Source: an uncultured Bacteroides sp. (GTDB taxonomy: Bacteria > Bacteroidota > Bacteroidia > Bacteroidales > Bacteroidaceae). From it: DNA of 35,316 bases. Of the stretch, positions 8,775-16,402 are shown piece after piece. Made by a program: the position numbers and the translations under genes. The stretch is from positions 1 to 35,316 of the forward strand of contig NZ_CAJLKP010000065.1 of the NCBI RefSeq assembly GCF_905207245.1, given 5' to 3'. Numbering within the stretch: position 1 is the stretch's first letter; each line of letters opens with the position of its first letter. The notes below the pieces were generated by a model. The model did no database searches, was not told where the DNA came from, and was given only the letters and a program-made list of their open reading frames with translations.

Positions 8775-8804
8775 CAAAAATACAAATTAAAGACAATACG
8801 CAAA
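8775..8804 (-). promoter_or_regulatory. Promoter of the alpha-glucan operon
   Basis: Read on the minus strand, the -7 box TATTTTTG (8782-8775) matches TAnnTTTG. A TTTG (8804-8801) lies 18 bp upstream of it. Transcription would start near 8768, leaving a leader of about 78 nt before the debranching-enzyme ATG. Confidence 0.6.
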
Positions 8805-8883
8805 ATAAAAAGTTCATTTATTTTCATTTTTACTTAAATTATTTGTAGCATTGTACAATAATTAAAGAAGACCCTACGAAAAT

Positions 8884-9546
8884 ATGAAGCATGATATACG
8901 CCGGATAGCTCTGGCAGCGGTTATACCGTTATTCCTTCTTTTTATTCTTTATTTACTAAAGTTCCTCGAAGTTGGCATGGACTGGGATTTCAGGAAATTA
9001 GGTGTGTATCCCATGGAGCAAAGGGGAGTGTTTGGCATTTTTGCACACCCATTGGTGCATGGCAGTTGGAGCCATCTGCTGGCAAACACATTGCCGCTAT
9101 TCTTCTTGTCGTGGTGTCTGTTCTACTTTTACCGGCACATAGCTTCCTATATATTCTTTGCTATCTGGATAGGTTGTGGAGCTCTTACCTTTCTTATAGG
9201 TAAACCGGGGTGGCACATCGGAGCCAGTGGAATCATCTACGGACTTGCATTCTTCCTGTTTTTCAGCGGCATCCTACGGAAGCATGTGCCACTGATTGCC
9301 ATATCCTTATTAGTAACCTTTCTCTATGGGGGACTAATCTGGAACATGTTCCCATTCTTTGCCAAAGAAACGACTTCATGGGAAGGACACCTCAGTGGAG
9401 CCATAGCCGGCACCATCTGTTCCCTGGCATTCATGGGGTACGGACCTCAACGACCGGACCCGTTTGCAGACGAAGAAGAAACGTCTGATGAAGAGCCCGG
9501 CGAAGAGGCTGAAACATGTGAGGCAGAAGAAGAGCAACCATCATAG
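8884..9546 (+). CDS. Rhomboid family intramembrane serine protease
   Basis: A 220-residue polytopic inner-membrane protein. The catalytic dyad is visible: Ser115 in HIGASGIIYG (111-120) and His169 in WEGHLSGA (166-173). His64 and Asn68, in HLLAN, form the HxxxN oxyanion element of the second membrane segment. About six hydrophobic segments span residues 9-185. The last 30 or so residues are cytosolic in style and very acidic (EEE/DEE runs). Rhomboids cut transmembrane segments of client proteins; the client here is unknown. The gene is monocistronic, diverges from the glycogen operon, and its 3' end overlaps the convergent lysO gene by 6 bp. Confidence 0.93.
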   Translation: MKHDIRRIALAAVIPLFLLFILYLLKFLEVGMDWDFRKLGVYPMEQRGVFGIFAHPLVHGSWSHLLANTLPLFFLSWCLFYFYRHIASYIFFAIWIGCGALTFLIGKPGWHIGASGIIYGLAFFLFFSGILRKHVPLIAISLLVTFLYGGLIWNMFPFFAKETTSWEGHLSGAIAGTICSLAFMGYGPQRPDPFADEEETSDEEPGEEAETCEAEEEQPS

Positions 9547-10167
9547 TCTGCAAAACATAGAAACAAAGAACGGTACACTCATATCAATAAGTAAGCCATG
9601 AAATATGGCTACGGGAACCATGTCTTTCCCCGAATATCGGGTAATGACAGGCAATATCACATCCATCGAATTGACACCCGCAGCAGAGATAGGTGCCAAC
9701 CGTCCGAAATACCGTGCCAGCAACGGTGCACCCAGCAAAGCCATCATTTCCCTGAATATATTTGCCAGCAAAGCAATAGTACCCAATTCCGTAGCCAACT
9801 GAAGCCCGATTGAAGCTTCTTTAAACTGCGTAATCAACACAGACGACAGGGAGTAATAAGCAAAACCGCTTCCCACTGCCATGCAGTCGAAGATACTCCA
9901 ACGACTAAGCAACAGACTGGCAAGTGCTGAAAATATCAACGTTCCACTGATCGTTGCCAACGGTATCAGCAAGAACTTCAGCCGGAGCTGCGAAATCATA
10001 CTCTTCAACTCCTTGTTCGAACCGATGCTGATGCCTATCTGAAACATCAACGCATACAATATATATATAGACATATTACCCGTCTTCAGGTCCACCGGAA
10101 AATATCCCAAGACTCCCAACAGGCATCCACCTACAAAAACTCCCAATACAATCAAACTATCTTTCAT
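9541..10167 (-). CDS. LysO-type exporter, C-terminal part
   Basis: The 208-residue membrane protein matches the C-terminal two thirds of LysO (YbjE, DUF340), the lysine exporter of E. coli (about 299 residues). Repeated hydrophobic segments are evident, with motifs such as YALMFQIGISIGSN and MDVILPVITRYSG (the latter near 168-180). Its ATG overlaps the stop of the preceding 93-residue ORF by 4 bp (ATGA), and the combined length of about 301 residues equals one E. coli LysO. It therefore probably works as a two-chain transporter in the inner membrane. The real substrate in this organism is not shown by the sequence. The 3' end overlaps the rhomboid gene by 6 bp. Confidence 0.82.
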   Translation of the reverse strand: MKDSLIVLGVFVGGCLLGVLGYFPVDLKTGNMSIYILYALMFQIGISIGSNKELKSMISQLRLKFLLIPLATISGTLIFSALASLLLSRWSIFDCMAVGSGFAYYSLSSVLITQFKEASIGLQLATELGTIALLANIFREMMALLGAPLLARYFGRLAPISAAGVNSMDVILPVITRYSGKDMVPVAIFHGLLIDMSVPFFVSMFCRL

Positions 10168-10445
10168 ACCTTTTTCTTTTTAGAAGTGAAAAACAACTTT
10201 AATACAATCCATGAAGCTAAAATACTGCCTACCGTAGCAGCCAAAGCCAGCAACACCGCTTGCCAGCCAAAAGAAAAGAGGTTGTCTACAATCAGCTTAT
10301 TGGAACCGATGGTAACACCCAAGACAAATAACAGCAAAAATACCGTATAAGATATAGATACCTCCACTTTGCGCAATAGCGAAATGCGGCGAAAGCCATA
10401 ACCGATAACTATGCCCAAGAACATCAGGCCAACTATTTGAAACAT
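10164..10445 (-). CDS. LysO-type exporter, N-terminal part
   Basis: A 93-residue protein with three hydrophobic segments and a Lys-rich end (SKKKKV). It matches the N-terminal third of LysO: FLLLFVLGVTIGSNK resembles the repeat core also seen in the second ORF as FQIGISIGSNK, in line with an internally duplicated transporter. It is translationally coupled to the second ORF by an ATGA overlap. The last codons (AAA AAG AAA AAG) form an A-rich tract, and the next ORF is in the -1 frame, so an occasional fused product by slippage is conceivable. It is transcribed from a promoter about 300 bp upstream, through a structured leader. Confidence 0.78.
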   Translation of the reverse strand: MFQIVGLMFLGIVIGYGFRRISLLRKVEVSISYTVFLLLFVLGVTIGSNKLIVDNLFSFGWQAVLLALAATVGSILASWIVLKLFFTSKKKKV

Positions 10446-10480
10446 ATCAATTCTAGTTTAGGTAATGCGCGGCGCACTTG

Positions 10481-10518
10481 CCTGCCCTGCCTGCCAGAGA
10501 AGTTTATCTCCCGGCAGG
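10481..10518 (-). promoter_or_regulatory. GC-rich hairpin with three alternative 3' arms in the lysO leader
   Basis: In the 386-bp gap before lysO, RNA CCUGCC (10518-10513) pairs with GGCAGG (10495-10490), reinforced by GAGA/UCUC inside the loop. Two more overlapping GGCAGG copies (10491-10486 and 10486-10481) follow directly, so the stem can pair in three registers. There is no U-run, so it is not a simple terminator. It lies 36 nt before the lysO ATG. Confidence 0.5.
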
Positions 10519-10618
10519 AACGCAACAACAACCGCAATTACAAATTATGAGTAACTGGAAAACCGATAGCCGATATCAAGACATCCGGCTGAAAATAGAA
10601 AATGATTTATAGAAGTAT

Positions 10619-10726
10619 TTAGATGAAACCACTGAACCAATGTACGTGCACGACGCTACAGCAGCAGTTTTGTTCATTCTGCGGCAACCGTGCAATAGGA
10701 CTATATGTACATAAATATTTCATCAT
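10619..10726 (-). CDS. Putative leader peptide with Cys-Cys-Cys, upstream of lysO
   Basis: A 35-codon ORF starts with two tandem ATGs (MMKYLCTYS) about 11 nt after the predicted transcription start and continues with a Cys-Cys-Cys run (NEQNCCCSVVHVH). It ends about 174 nt before the lysO ATG, ahead of the GC-rich hairpin. The position right behind a near-consensus promoter and the CCC run suggest a translated leader that senses cysteine or charged tRNA-Cys, as described for polycysteine leader ORFs in mycobacteria. I know of no verified homologue, so it may be chance. The rest of the 10446-10831 gap holds only the promoter and the hairpin. Confidence 0.45.
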   Translation of the reverse strand: MMKYLCTYSPIARLPQNEQNCCCSVVHVHWFSGFI

Positions 10727-10743
10727 TGTTCTCAATTTGGGTG

Positions 10744-10775
10744 CAAAGATATAGCTTTATTGCATATTTTCCAAA
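10744..10775 (-). promoter_or_regulatory. Promoter for the lysO leader transcript
   Basis: On the minus strand, TTTG (10775-10772), 20 bp of spacing, then TATCTTTG (10751-10744) is a textbook match to the Bacteroides consensus. The start would be near 10737, giving a leader of about 290 nt before lysO. Confidence 0.78.
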
Positions 10776-10831
10776 TATATATTCAGCAAAAGATAAAAAC
10801 AGGACCGAGATAGCCTTTTGGCCGGCAGGCA

Positions 10832-11428
10832 CTACTTCTGTAGCGCCTCCACCAGCAACGTAATGTTCGCCATGAACAACCTCACGGATATAGCCAGCAA
10901 AATGATACCGAAGAACTTACGAATGATATAAATGCCGCCTTTGCCGAGGAAACGTTCCACACGTCCCGTCATACTGACAACAAAATATACCCACAACATA
11001 TTCAGCACCAAAGCAATGATAATGTTGACACTGGCATACTCCGCGCGAAGGGACAGCAAAGTAGTGAATGCGCCGGCGCCGGCCAGCAACGGGAAAACCA
11101 AAGGTACCAAAGTAGCTTCCTTGATAGGTCCCTGATTCTTGAATATCTCCACATCCAGAATCATTTCCAGAGACATCAGGAAGATGACGAATGCACCGGC
11201 AACGGCAAACGACTCGATGTCCACATGAAACAACTTTAACATCATATCTCCGGCATAGAAGAAACCAATCAACAATGCGAAGGATATCAATGTCGCTTTC
11301 AATGCGTTCACATCCTTTCCTTTTTCCTTCAAGTTAATAATAATAGGAATAGAACCAATAATGTCGATAACTGCAAATAATACGATAAAAGCACTTATCA
11401 TTTGTTGTAAATTGAATGCTGCAAACAT
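10832..11428 (-). CDS. MarC family integral membrane protein
   Basis: A 198-residue, six-segment membrane protein of the MarC (UPF0056) family. N-terminal FVLFAVIDIIGSIPIII fits the family's conserved first segment, and the segment with VPLVFPLLAGAGAFTT is its most characteristic block. The family name comes from the mar locus, but no resistance role is established and the transport substrate is unknown. The ATG at 11428 is fixed by a strong AGGAGG ribosome binding site 6 bp upstream and a promoter just beyond. The gene is monocistronic; a weak GC-rich stem (about 10812-10821) after the stop could end transcription before the lysO promoter. Confidence 0.9.
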   Translation of the reverse strand: MFAAFNLQQMISAFIVLFAVIDIIGSIPIIINLKEKGKDVNALKATLISFALLIGFFYAGDMMLKLFHVDIESFAVAGAFVIFLMSLEMILDVEIFKNQGPIKEATLVPLVFPLLAGAGAFTTLLSLRAEYASVNIIIALVLNMLWVYFVVSMTGRVERFLGKGGIYIIRKFFGIILLAISVRLFMANITLLVEALQK

Positions 11429-11447
11429 ACGTTCCTCCTTTTTTTTG

Positions 11448-11479
11448 CAAAGATAATCGATTTTTATGCATTCCGCAAG
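11448..11479 (-). promoter_or_regulatory. Promoter of the MarC gene
   Basis: A perfect -7 box TATCTTTG (11455-11448, minus strand) lies 19 bp from the ATG. A CTTG at 11479-11476, one base off TTTG, sits 20 bp upstream. Confidence 0.65.
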
Positions 11480-11544
11480 ATTTAATTACCTGAATGAATA
11501 GCACGTTTAAGAAATAATAAAAAAAACAAAAAGAAAGCCTAAGT

Positions 11545-11577
11545 GTTTACGGCAGATAGCTATTATGCCTACATTTG
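11545..11577 (+). promoter_or_regulatory. Candidate promoter of the Crp/Fnr-type gene
   Basis: TACATTTG (11570-11577) fits TAnnTTTG, with TTTA (11545-11548) 21 bp upstream in place of TTTG. The box overlaps the upstream ATG at 11565, which argues that translation starts at 11604. Confidence 0.5.
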
Positions 11578-11603
11578 TTTTCAAACAAGAAGTTGATAAA
11601 GAT

Positions 11604-12266
11604 ATGGAAACGATGTATGACACCCTGCTCCAATTGCCACTATTTCAAGGCCTCGCTCATGAGGACTTCACCAGTATATTGGGAAAAGTAAAATTACATT
11701 TCACCAAGCACAGAGCTGGAGATGTTTTAGTAAAAAAAGGTGCGGCATGTGGACAGTTGATATTTATCTTAAACGGAGAAATCGCTTCATCTACCTCATC
11801 TACAGATAATTCTTACACCTTTACAGAGTTCTTTCAGGCACCTTACCTGATTGAACCGCAGGCTTTGTTCGGCATGAACACTTGCTATGTATCTACTCAC
11901 ATAGCACGCACAGAAGTATGTACCGTAACTATCAGTAAGGCATTTGTAATGAATGATTTGTTCAGATATGAAATCTTCCGCCTAAACTATATGAATATCA
12001 TCAGTAACCGGGCACAAACCTGCTACAATCGTTTGTGGACCAAGGTACCTGATAAACTTGAAGCACGTATTGCGAATTTTATTCTTTCGCACATTGAACG
12101 CCCTTCGGGAGAAAAGATACTGAAAATAAAGATGGAAGAGCTTGCCGATACTATCAATGACACGCGGTTGAGCGTATCGAAGGCATTGAACGGCATGCAG
12201 GAAGAAGGACTACTGACACTCCATAGAGGGGAGATTGTAATACCGGATGTGGAAAAGCTGATATAG
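11604..12266 (+). CDS. Crp/Fnr family transcriptional regulator
   Basis: A 220-residue regulator with an N-terminal cyclic-nucleotide-binding-like beta-roll (about 10-120) and a C-terminal winged helix. The helix-turn-helix is near residues 165-195, in MEELADTINDTRLSVSKALN. No Cys cluster for an iron-sulfur centre is seen, and the ligand is unknown. I chose METMYDTLLQ at 11604 over the in-frame ATG at 11565. The domain begins there, and the extra 13 codons overlap a promoter-like box. This start should be checked. The gene stands alone, diverging from MarC, and is followed by a large intergenic palindrome. It could be a global carbon or redox regulator; nothing in the sequence ties it to neighbouring genes. 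Confidence 0.88.
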   Translation: METMYDTLLQLPLFQGLAHEDFTSILGKVKLHFTKHRAGDVLVKKGAACGQLIFILNGEIASSTSSTDNSYTFTEFFQAPYLIEPQALFGMNTCYVSTHIARTEVCTVTISKAFVMNDLFRYEIFRLNYMNIISNRAQTCYNRLWTKVPDKLEARIANFILSHIERPSGEKILKIKMEELADTINDTRLSVSKALNGMQEEGLLTLHRGEIVIPDVEKLI

Positions 12267-12295
12267 TGGAAAATAAAAATGCTGTTTAAAAGGGC

Positions 12296-12395
12296 AGAAT
12301 AGCTGAACACAAATTACGCGAATTACGCAAATGTTTCTCTAAATTTTAAAGAAACAATATTTGCACAATTCGCGTAATTTGTGTTCAACTATTCT
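12296..12395. repeat. Long imperfect palindrome, about 45-nt arms
   Basis: The arms 12296-12338 and 12350-12395 are near-perfect inverted copies, differing by a few substitutions and a 3-nt insertion, around a short AT loop. Each arm contains AACACAAATTACGCGAATT, and the left arm repeats ATTACGC twice. It fills most of the gap between convergent Crp-type and CE12-type genes. It can act as a bidirectional terminator and has the look of a dispersed intergenic repeat. Confidence 0.85.
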
Positions 12396-12398
12396 CTC

Positions 12399-13676
12399 TT
12401 AATTACCGTCCGGCTTCTCAATTTCCGTAAACGGACAATCATTCCATTTAAAACTTTCGCGGGCGTCCGGTTGGGCAGGGTTATATCCTTCATAATCTGT
12501 CCGCAGGAACTTCACAAAAGGCAGTTCCGCTTTTTTCATTCCTTCAATTACACATTTGGCTATCTGATAAGCACCATACGGATTAAAATGAGTGTTATCT
12601 GCCAAAGGTCTATTCTGTCCCGGATAGGTATTGGCAGGATAGTGCACGAAAGCATGTTTGGATTCATCCACTCCCATAGCTTCATATAAGGTGCGGGTCA
12701 TAGCATGCAAATCGATCAAAGGAATATTCTCTTTTTCTGCCAGCCAACGCACTGCATCGGGGAAGTCAAGATGGGTGTCTTTTATCTTACCATTTTCATC
12801 GAAACTGCGACGCTGGGTAGGTGTTACCAATACCGGCTGTACACCACGGGCACGGGCCTCATCTACAAACGTTTTCAGACTTGTCATAAAGGAGTAGAAA
12901 GCACCTTTACCGGGACCTTTCTGTTTCTGGTCGTTATGACCGAACTCCATAAAGATATAATCTCCCGGTTTCATCTGCGTCAGCGCTTTCTTCAAGCGTC
13001 CGGCACCTATGAAGGTATTGGCTGATTCACCGGATTCAGCATAATTGGCAAAGCAAACGCTGTCGGTAAAGAAGCGGGTAACCATTTGTCCCCAACTTGC
13101 CCAGGGTTCGTTGTCCTGATCCACTACGGTAGAGTTGCCGCATAAGAAAATAGTAGGAACATTTTCCACGCGGTCAATGATTAATTCAGTCAGTTGAGGG
13201 GCATCTCCGTTAAACTCCAGAGTCAGTTTATCGTCCCAGTTCAGTTTGCTGCGTTCACGAGGCTTGATGCGCACATCTTCTTTCTCCGAGATATGTATAT
13301 CACGTTTGTTGATTGTAAAGGAACAGGAAGATAATTCTCCCTTTTTTGTCTTTACATTCTCGAAGAAGAGCCGGCGGGATTCTCCCCGCAGAGTGGTTTC
13401 TCCTGCACTACGTTTACTACCAATAACGGCTGTGACATGATAGTTACCATCGGGCACGGCAACCGAGAAGAAAAAAGGAGCCTTACTCTTGCCATCGGGA
13501 GAAGCTGATAAATCATATCCATACCCTTTTGCTTCGTCATAACGGTCAGTGGGTGTTACTTTGACGTATCCGTCTTTTACTTTCTTACCGGGTGTGAAGT
13601 CGAATTTATAGCTTTGTGCATTCGCACTAAAAGCAATCGACAATCCCCAAATCATTAATACTGCAATTTGTCTCAT
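12399..13676 (-). CDS. Rhamnogalacturonan acetylesterase (CE12-type SGNH hydrolase)
   Basis: A 425-residue exported esterase that removes acetyl groups from rhamnogalacturonan so that glycosidases can proceed. A signal peptide covers residues 1-20 (cut near ANA-Q). An N-terminal beta-sandwich (about 22-170), resembling a carbohydrate-binding module, precedes the SGNH domain. Catalytic Ser182 is in CGNSTVVDQ, Gly is in ESGESANT (214-221), Asn248 in GHND, and Asp360/His363 in DNTHFNPYGAY. This is the set expected for CE12. It follows the GH105 gene after 158 bp on the same strand, a gap with only a small 7-bp inverted repeat (13785-13805). It is likely periplasmic and works with GH28 and GH105 on pectin fragments. 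Confidence 0.9.
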   Translation of the reverse strand: MRQIAVLMIWGLSIAFSANAQSYKFDFTPGKKVKDGYVKVTPTDRYDEAKGYGYDLSASPDGKSKAPFFFSVAVPDGNYHVTAVIGSKRSAGETTLRGESRRLFFENVKTKKGELSSCSFTINKRDIHISEKEDVRIKPRERSKLNWDDKLTLEFNGDAPQLTELIIDRVENVPTIFLCGNSTVVDQDNEPWASWGQMVTRFFTDSVCFANYAESGESANTFIGAGRLKKALTQMKPGDYIFMEFGHNDQKQKGPGKGAFYSFMTSLKTFVDEARARGVQPVLVTPTQRRSFDENGKIKDTHLDFPDAVRWLAEKENIPLIDLHAMTRTLYEAMGVDESKHAFVHYPANTYPGQNRPLADNTHFNPYGAYQIAKCVIEGMKKAELPFVKFLRTDYEGYNPAQPDARESFKWNDCPFTEIEKPDGN

Positions 13677-13834
13677 ATAATTTTGTATTAGTTATTTTCG
13701 TTTTACTGATAATAATTTAGCGCATAGCACTAAATTACGCAAAGAAAAAGAAAAGGAACGACTTCACAGCCCCTCCTTCCTCCTAATTGATTCATCCGAT
13801 CAATTATACTATAATCTATGAAATCTGTTACTTA

Positions 13835-14962
13835 TCAATTCAATTTATAAACTTCCGCTCCTGCCAGCAGGAAGCAACCTACACCGTAGTCCTCAAAATC
13901 GGGTACTTTATCATAGGTCACCGGCTGGCCGTCTTTCGGTTCTTTCCCTGTTCCCTGTACATAACCCAGACAACCATTCGGATGAACAGCATCCTGAACC
14001 ATTGCATTCCAGGCTTTCAGCAATACCGGCAGATACTCTTTCTTGTCCAGCAATCCTTTGCGCACGCCCCAGGCCATACCATAAACAAACAGCGCCGTGC
14101 CGCTTGTCTCTTTTCCGCCGAAGTTCGTTTCATCGTGCAGGCTCACATTCCAGAAGCCATCTTTGCGCTGGCATTTCTTCAAAGCCTTGCTCATTGCAAG
14201 GAAGTCGTTGATGTAATCCGCACGGTGCAGTTCGTCCGCCGGAATTTCTTCCAGAACGCGAACCAATGCAGCGTATGCCCAACCGTTGCCGCGGCTCCAA
14301 TAACAATCCTCTCCATTCGGTTCCTTGTAAGGAGGCACAAAGTCGGCATCCCTCCACCACAATCCGTCTTTCGGATTGAAGAGTCCATTCTTGCCATGCA
14401 CATTGCGGGAATAGCTGTACATATCCCACATCTTATCATTATATTTCTGTTCTCCCGTCAGCTTGCCCAGCTTGGCATAGATAGGCATAGCCATTTGTAT
14501 GGCATCCACCCAAGTCCAGTCATTCACCTGCGGGGTATTGACTATCATATCTATGCTGGCCTTGATTTTCCGAATTTTCTCCGGATCGGAAGACATGTTA
14601 TACAAATCTATATAAACCTGTCCGCAACACTGGTCATCTGCATTGCGAGTGGTGTTTCCGTTGCGCATTCCCCATTTGTGGTAATCGGCCCACTGATAGG
14701 TGTAATCGTAATATTCTTCACGGGGAAAAATGGAGTACAACGCCATCAATCCCTCATAATACACGCCACGTGTCCAGATGTTACTGGGACGTATGATGCC
14801 ATTGTAAGACGGAGTACGATAGTCCGCATACTTCTTCATAAAGTAATCATTCACTTTTACCAGATTCTTGAGCGTCTCTTTCTTGTCGGGCAGTTCTTGT
14901 GCAACAGCGCTCCCGCATATGAGGCTCATAAAGAGGAAAACTCCTAATAGTTTCTTTTTCAT
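13835..14962 (-). CDS. GH105 unsaturated rhamnogalacturonyl/uronyl hydrolase
   Basis: A 375-residue (alpha/alpha)6-barrel enzyme that removes the 4,5-unsaturated uronic acid left at the end of oligosaccharides by pectin lyases. Signal peptide residues 1-21 (AVAQ) place it in the periplasm. WTWVDAIQMAMP (149-160) holds the catalytic Asp153, equivalent to Asp143 of YteR. NADDQCCGQ (107-115), CYWSRGNGWAYAAL and the C-terminal EDYGVGCFLLAGAE are family blocks. Length is normal. It is 18 bp after GH28, in one operon. The substrate is most likely unsaturated galacturonyl-rhamnose given the GH28 and CE12 neighbours, though some GH105 members act on unsaturated glucuronyl substrates. No lyase (PL9/PL11) is inside the window. 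Confidence 0.92.
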   Translation of the reverse strand: MKKKLLGVFLFMSLICGSAVAQELPDKKETLKNLVKVNDYFMKKYADYRTPSYNGIIRPSNIWTRGVYYEGLMALYSIFPREEYYDYTYQWADYHKWGMRNGNTTRNADDQCCGQVYIDLYNMSSDPEKIRKIKASIDMIVNTPQVNDWTWVDAIQMAMPIYAKLGKLTGEQKYNDKMWDMYSYSRNVHGKNGLFNPKDGLWWRDADFVPPYKEPNGEDCYWSRGNGWAYAALVRVLEEIPADELHRADYINDFLAMSKALKKCQRKDGFWNVSLHDETNFGGKETSGTALFVYGMAWGVRKGLLDKKEYLPVLLKAWNAMVQDAVHPNGCLGYVQGTGKEPKDGQPVTYDKVPDFEDYGVGCFLLAGAEVYKLN

Positions 14963-14980
14963 GGTGTGGTTATAAATTTA

Positions 14981-16402
14981 TTAATTCTTATATTCTTTAC
15001 CGTCCACTGTTATATTCCGATATACCAACCCGTCGGCATCATCCGTCACCAGCAAAGGCCGGCCGTCCGCCTGTTTGTAATGGAAGTGTACATCGTTCAA
15101 AGTCACGCCATGGGCATGACGGATATAAAAGCCCTTTGCCGGAATAGTACCAAACATCCACGGCTCCGGATAAGTCTTTTCATTTTCGGGCGGGATGCGC
15201 TGGCCGTCCTCCACACTATATCCTCCCTGATGGTAAATATGGATATTGCTGAATGTCACATCTTCAATCAATGCTCCCGGCACGCCGCTGATTATGGACG
15301 AATAGCGGGAATCGGCATTAAACACATTGACGTTGCTGATAAGAATGCGTTTCATTGCCCCCACCGGAGTACCTTCGGGGCTGCGCATACGCTTGCCGAG
15401 GCGCAGAAAGAAAGGAGCATTCACAATATCCCGCATCGTAATGTTACTGATGACAATATCTTCCAGTTGTCCGCCGTCCACCGTTTCAAGGGCAAGACCC
15501 CGGCAACGCTCGAATATGCAGTTTGTAATGGCGATATTCTTGAAACCGCCACTGGATTCTGTGCCGAGCTTGATGCGTCCCGTCACATAACCGTGGTCGG
15601 GAGCCTGAGGTTCATCGCGTTGCCAAGTGGCATCCAGCATAGTACCACGGTCGTAGCCGCTGACGTAACAGTCGGAAATAGTCACATTTTCCGTGTCCCT
15701 GAAACTGCCGAGGGCATAAGAGGCTTTCAATACGATGGCATCATCCCAGGGAGAATTTACGCTGCACCCGGTGATGCGTACATTCTTGCAACAATCTATA
15801 TCGAAACCATCACGGTTAGTATCCACTTTCAGGTTGATAATACTCAAATTATCCACGCCCGTCGCCAACAGAGCGAAATGCCCGCAACGCAACATAGAGA
15901 AGTCTTTCAACGTGATATTCTTACAGAGTTTCAGGCTGATGGCCTTATTCCCCACTCCCGACAGGCGGCTCTCTTCACGGGTCAGTCCTCTGCCGTAGAT
16001 GAGTCCCGGGCCGCTAATGGTAACATCTTCCAAGCCGATTCCCCAGATGAGGGAGTTCTTCCAATGGCTGTGCCCGAAATCTTGATAACGGTTGTGCTCA
16101 TTAGGTTCCGCCTCATCATATCCGCCGTCAGGGGTGGGTGAAGCGGCAATGATACGTGCGCCTTGTTCCAGATATAAATGAACGTGGCTGGCAAGACGGA
16201 TGGAGTAACAGGCATATTCACCCGCAGGAACATACACCGTTCCGCCACCTCCGGCAGAAGCCGCAGATATGGCACGGTTGATGGCGGGCGAGTCGATGGT
16301 TACCCCGTCAGCCCGGGCACCATAATCTTTCACATTATGGATAGCTGCCTGCATCACAAGCATCCAACAACAAGCCGATATGAATAAAGCTAAACGTTTC
16401 AT
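14981..16402 (-). CDS. GH28 family polygalacturonase/rhamnogalacturonan hydrolase
   Basis: A 473-residue right-handed beta-helix pectinase with a signal peptide (about 1-19). It begins with the family's entry motif, NVKDYGARADG (23-33). Acidic catalytic positions are visible in NRDGFD (196-201; Asp198, Asp201) and SPWDDA (217-222; Asp220, Asp221). Where endo-polygalacturonases have GHG, this protein has LGTESSGG (279-286), similar to the GSEMSGG of exo-type and rhamnogalacturonan-type GH28. Exo-action or rhamnogalacturonan specificity is therefore more likely than endo-polygalacturonase action. Its ATG overlaps the stop of the preceding DUF4450-like gene (ATGA) and GH105 follows at 18 bp, so the three are coupled. 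It probably acts in the periplasm. Confidence 0.92.
   Translation of the reverse strand: MKRLALFISACCWMLVMQAAIHNVKDYGARADGVTIDSPAINRAISAASAGGGGTVYVPAGEYACYSIRLASHVHLYLEQGARIIAASPTPDGGYDEAEPNEHNRYQDFGHSHWKNSLIWGIGLEDVTISGPGLIYGRGLTREESRLSGVGNKAISLKLCKNITLKDFSMLRCGHFALLATGVDNLSIINLKVDTNRDGFDIDCCKNVRITGCSVNSPWDDAIVLKASYALGSFRDTENVTISDCYVSGYDRGTMLDATWQRDEPQAPDHGYVTGRIKLGTESSGGFKNIAITNCIFERCRGLALETVDGGQLEDIVISNITMRDIVNAPFFLRLGKRMRSPEGTPVGAMKRILISNVNVFNADSRYSSIISGVPGALIEDVTFSNIHIYHQGGYSVEDGQRIPPENEKTYPEPWMFGTIPAKGFYIRHAHGVTLNDVHFHYKQADGRPLLVTDDADGLVYRNITVDGKEYKN

Noticed and set aside
10547..10612. 21-codon plus-strand ORF (MSNWKTDSRYQ...) in the lysO leader region
   Set aside because: No promoter or ribosome binding site on that strand and too short to judge; the minus-strand leader ORF has better support.
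10446..10743. Lysine riboswitch upstream of lysO
   Set aside because: The leader is long enough, but I could not find the conserved multi-helix core by eye; a covariance-model search would settle it.
11565..11603. Upstream start for the Crp/Fnr-type gene
   Set aside because: The extra codons overlap a TAnnTTTG promoter box and lie outside the domain; kept only as an alternative.
12296..12395. Invertible (phase-variable) promoter flanked by inverted repeats
   Set aside because: The loop between the arms is only about 11 nt and holds no promoter, so there is nothing to invert.
13787..14947. 386-codon open frame on the plus strand
   Set aside because: Exactly antisense to GH105, which has a signal peptide, family motifs and operon context; the plus-strand translation has no recognisable domain.
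14966..16141. 391-codon open frame on the plus strand
   Set aside because: Antisense shadow of GH28; composition is typical of a complement reading.
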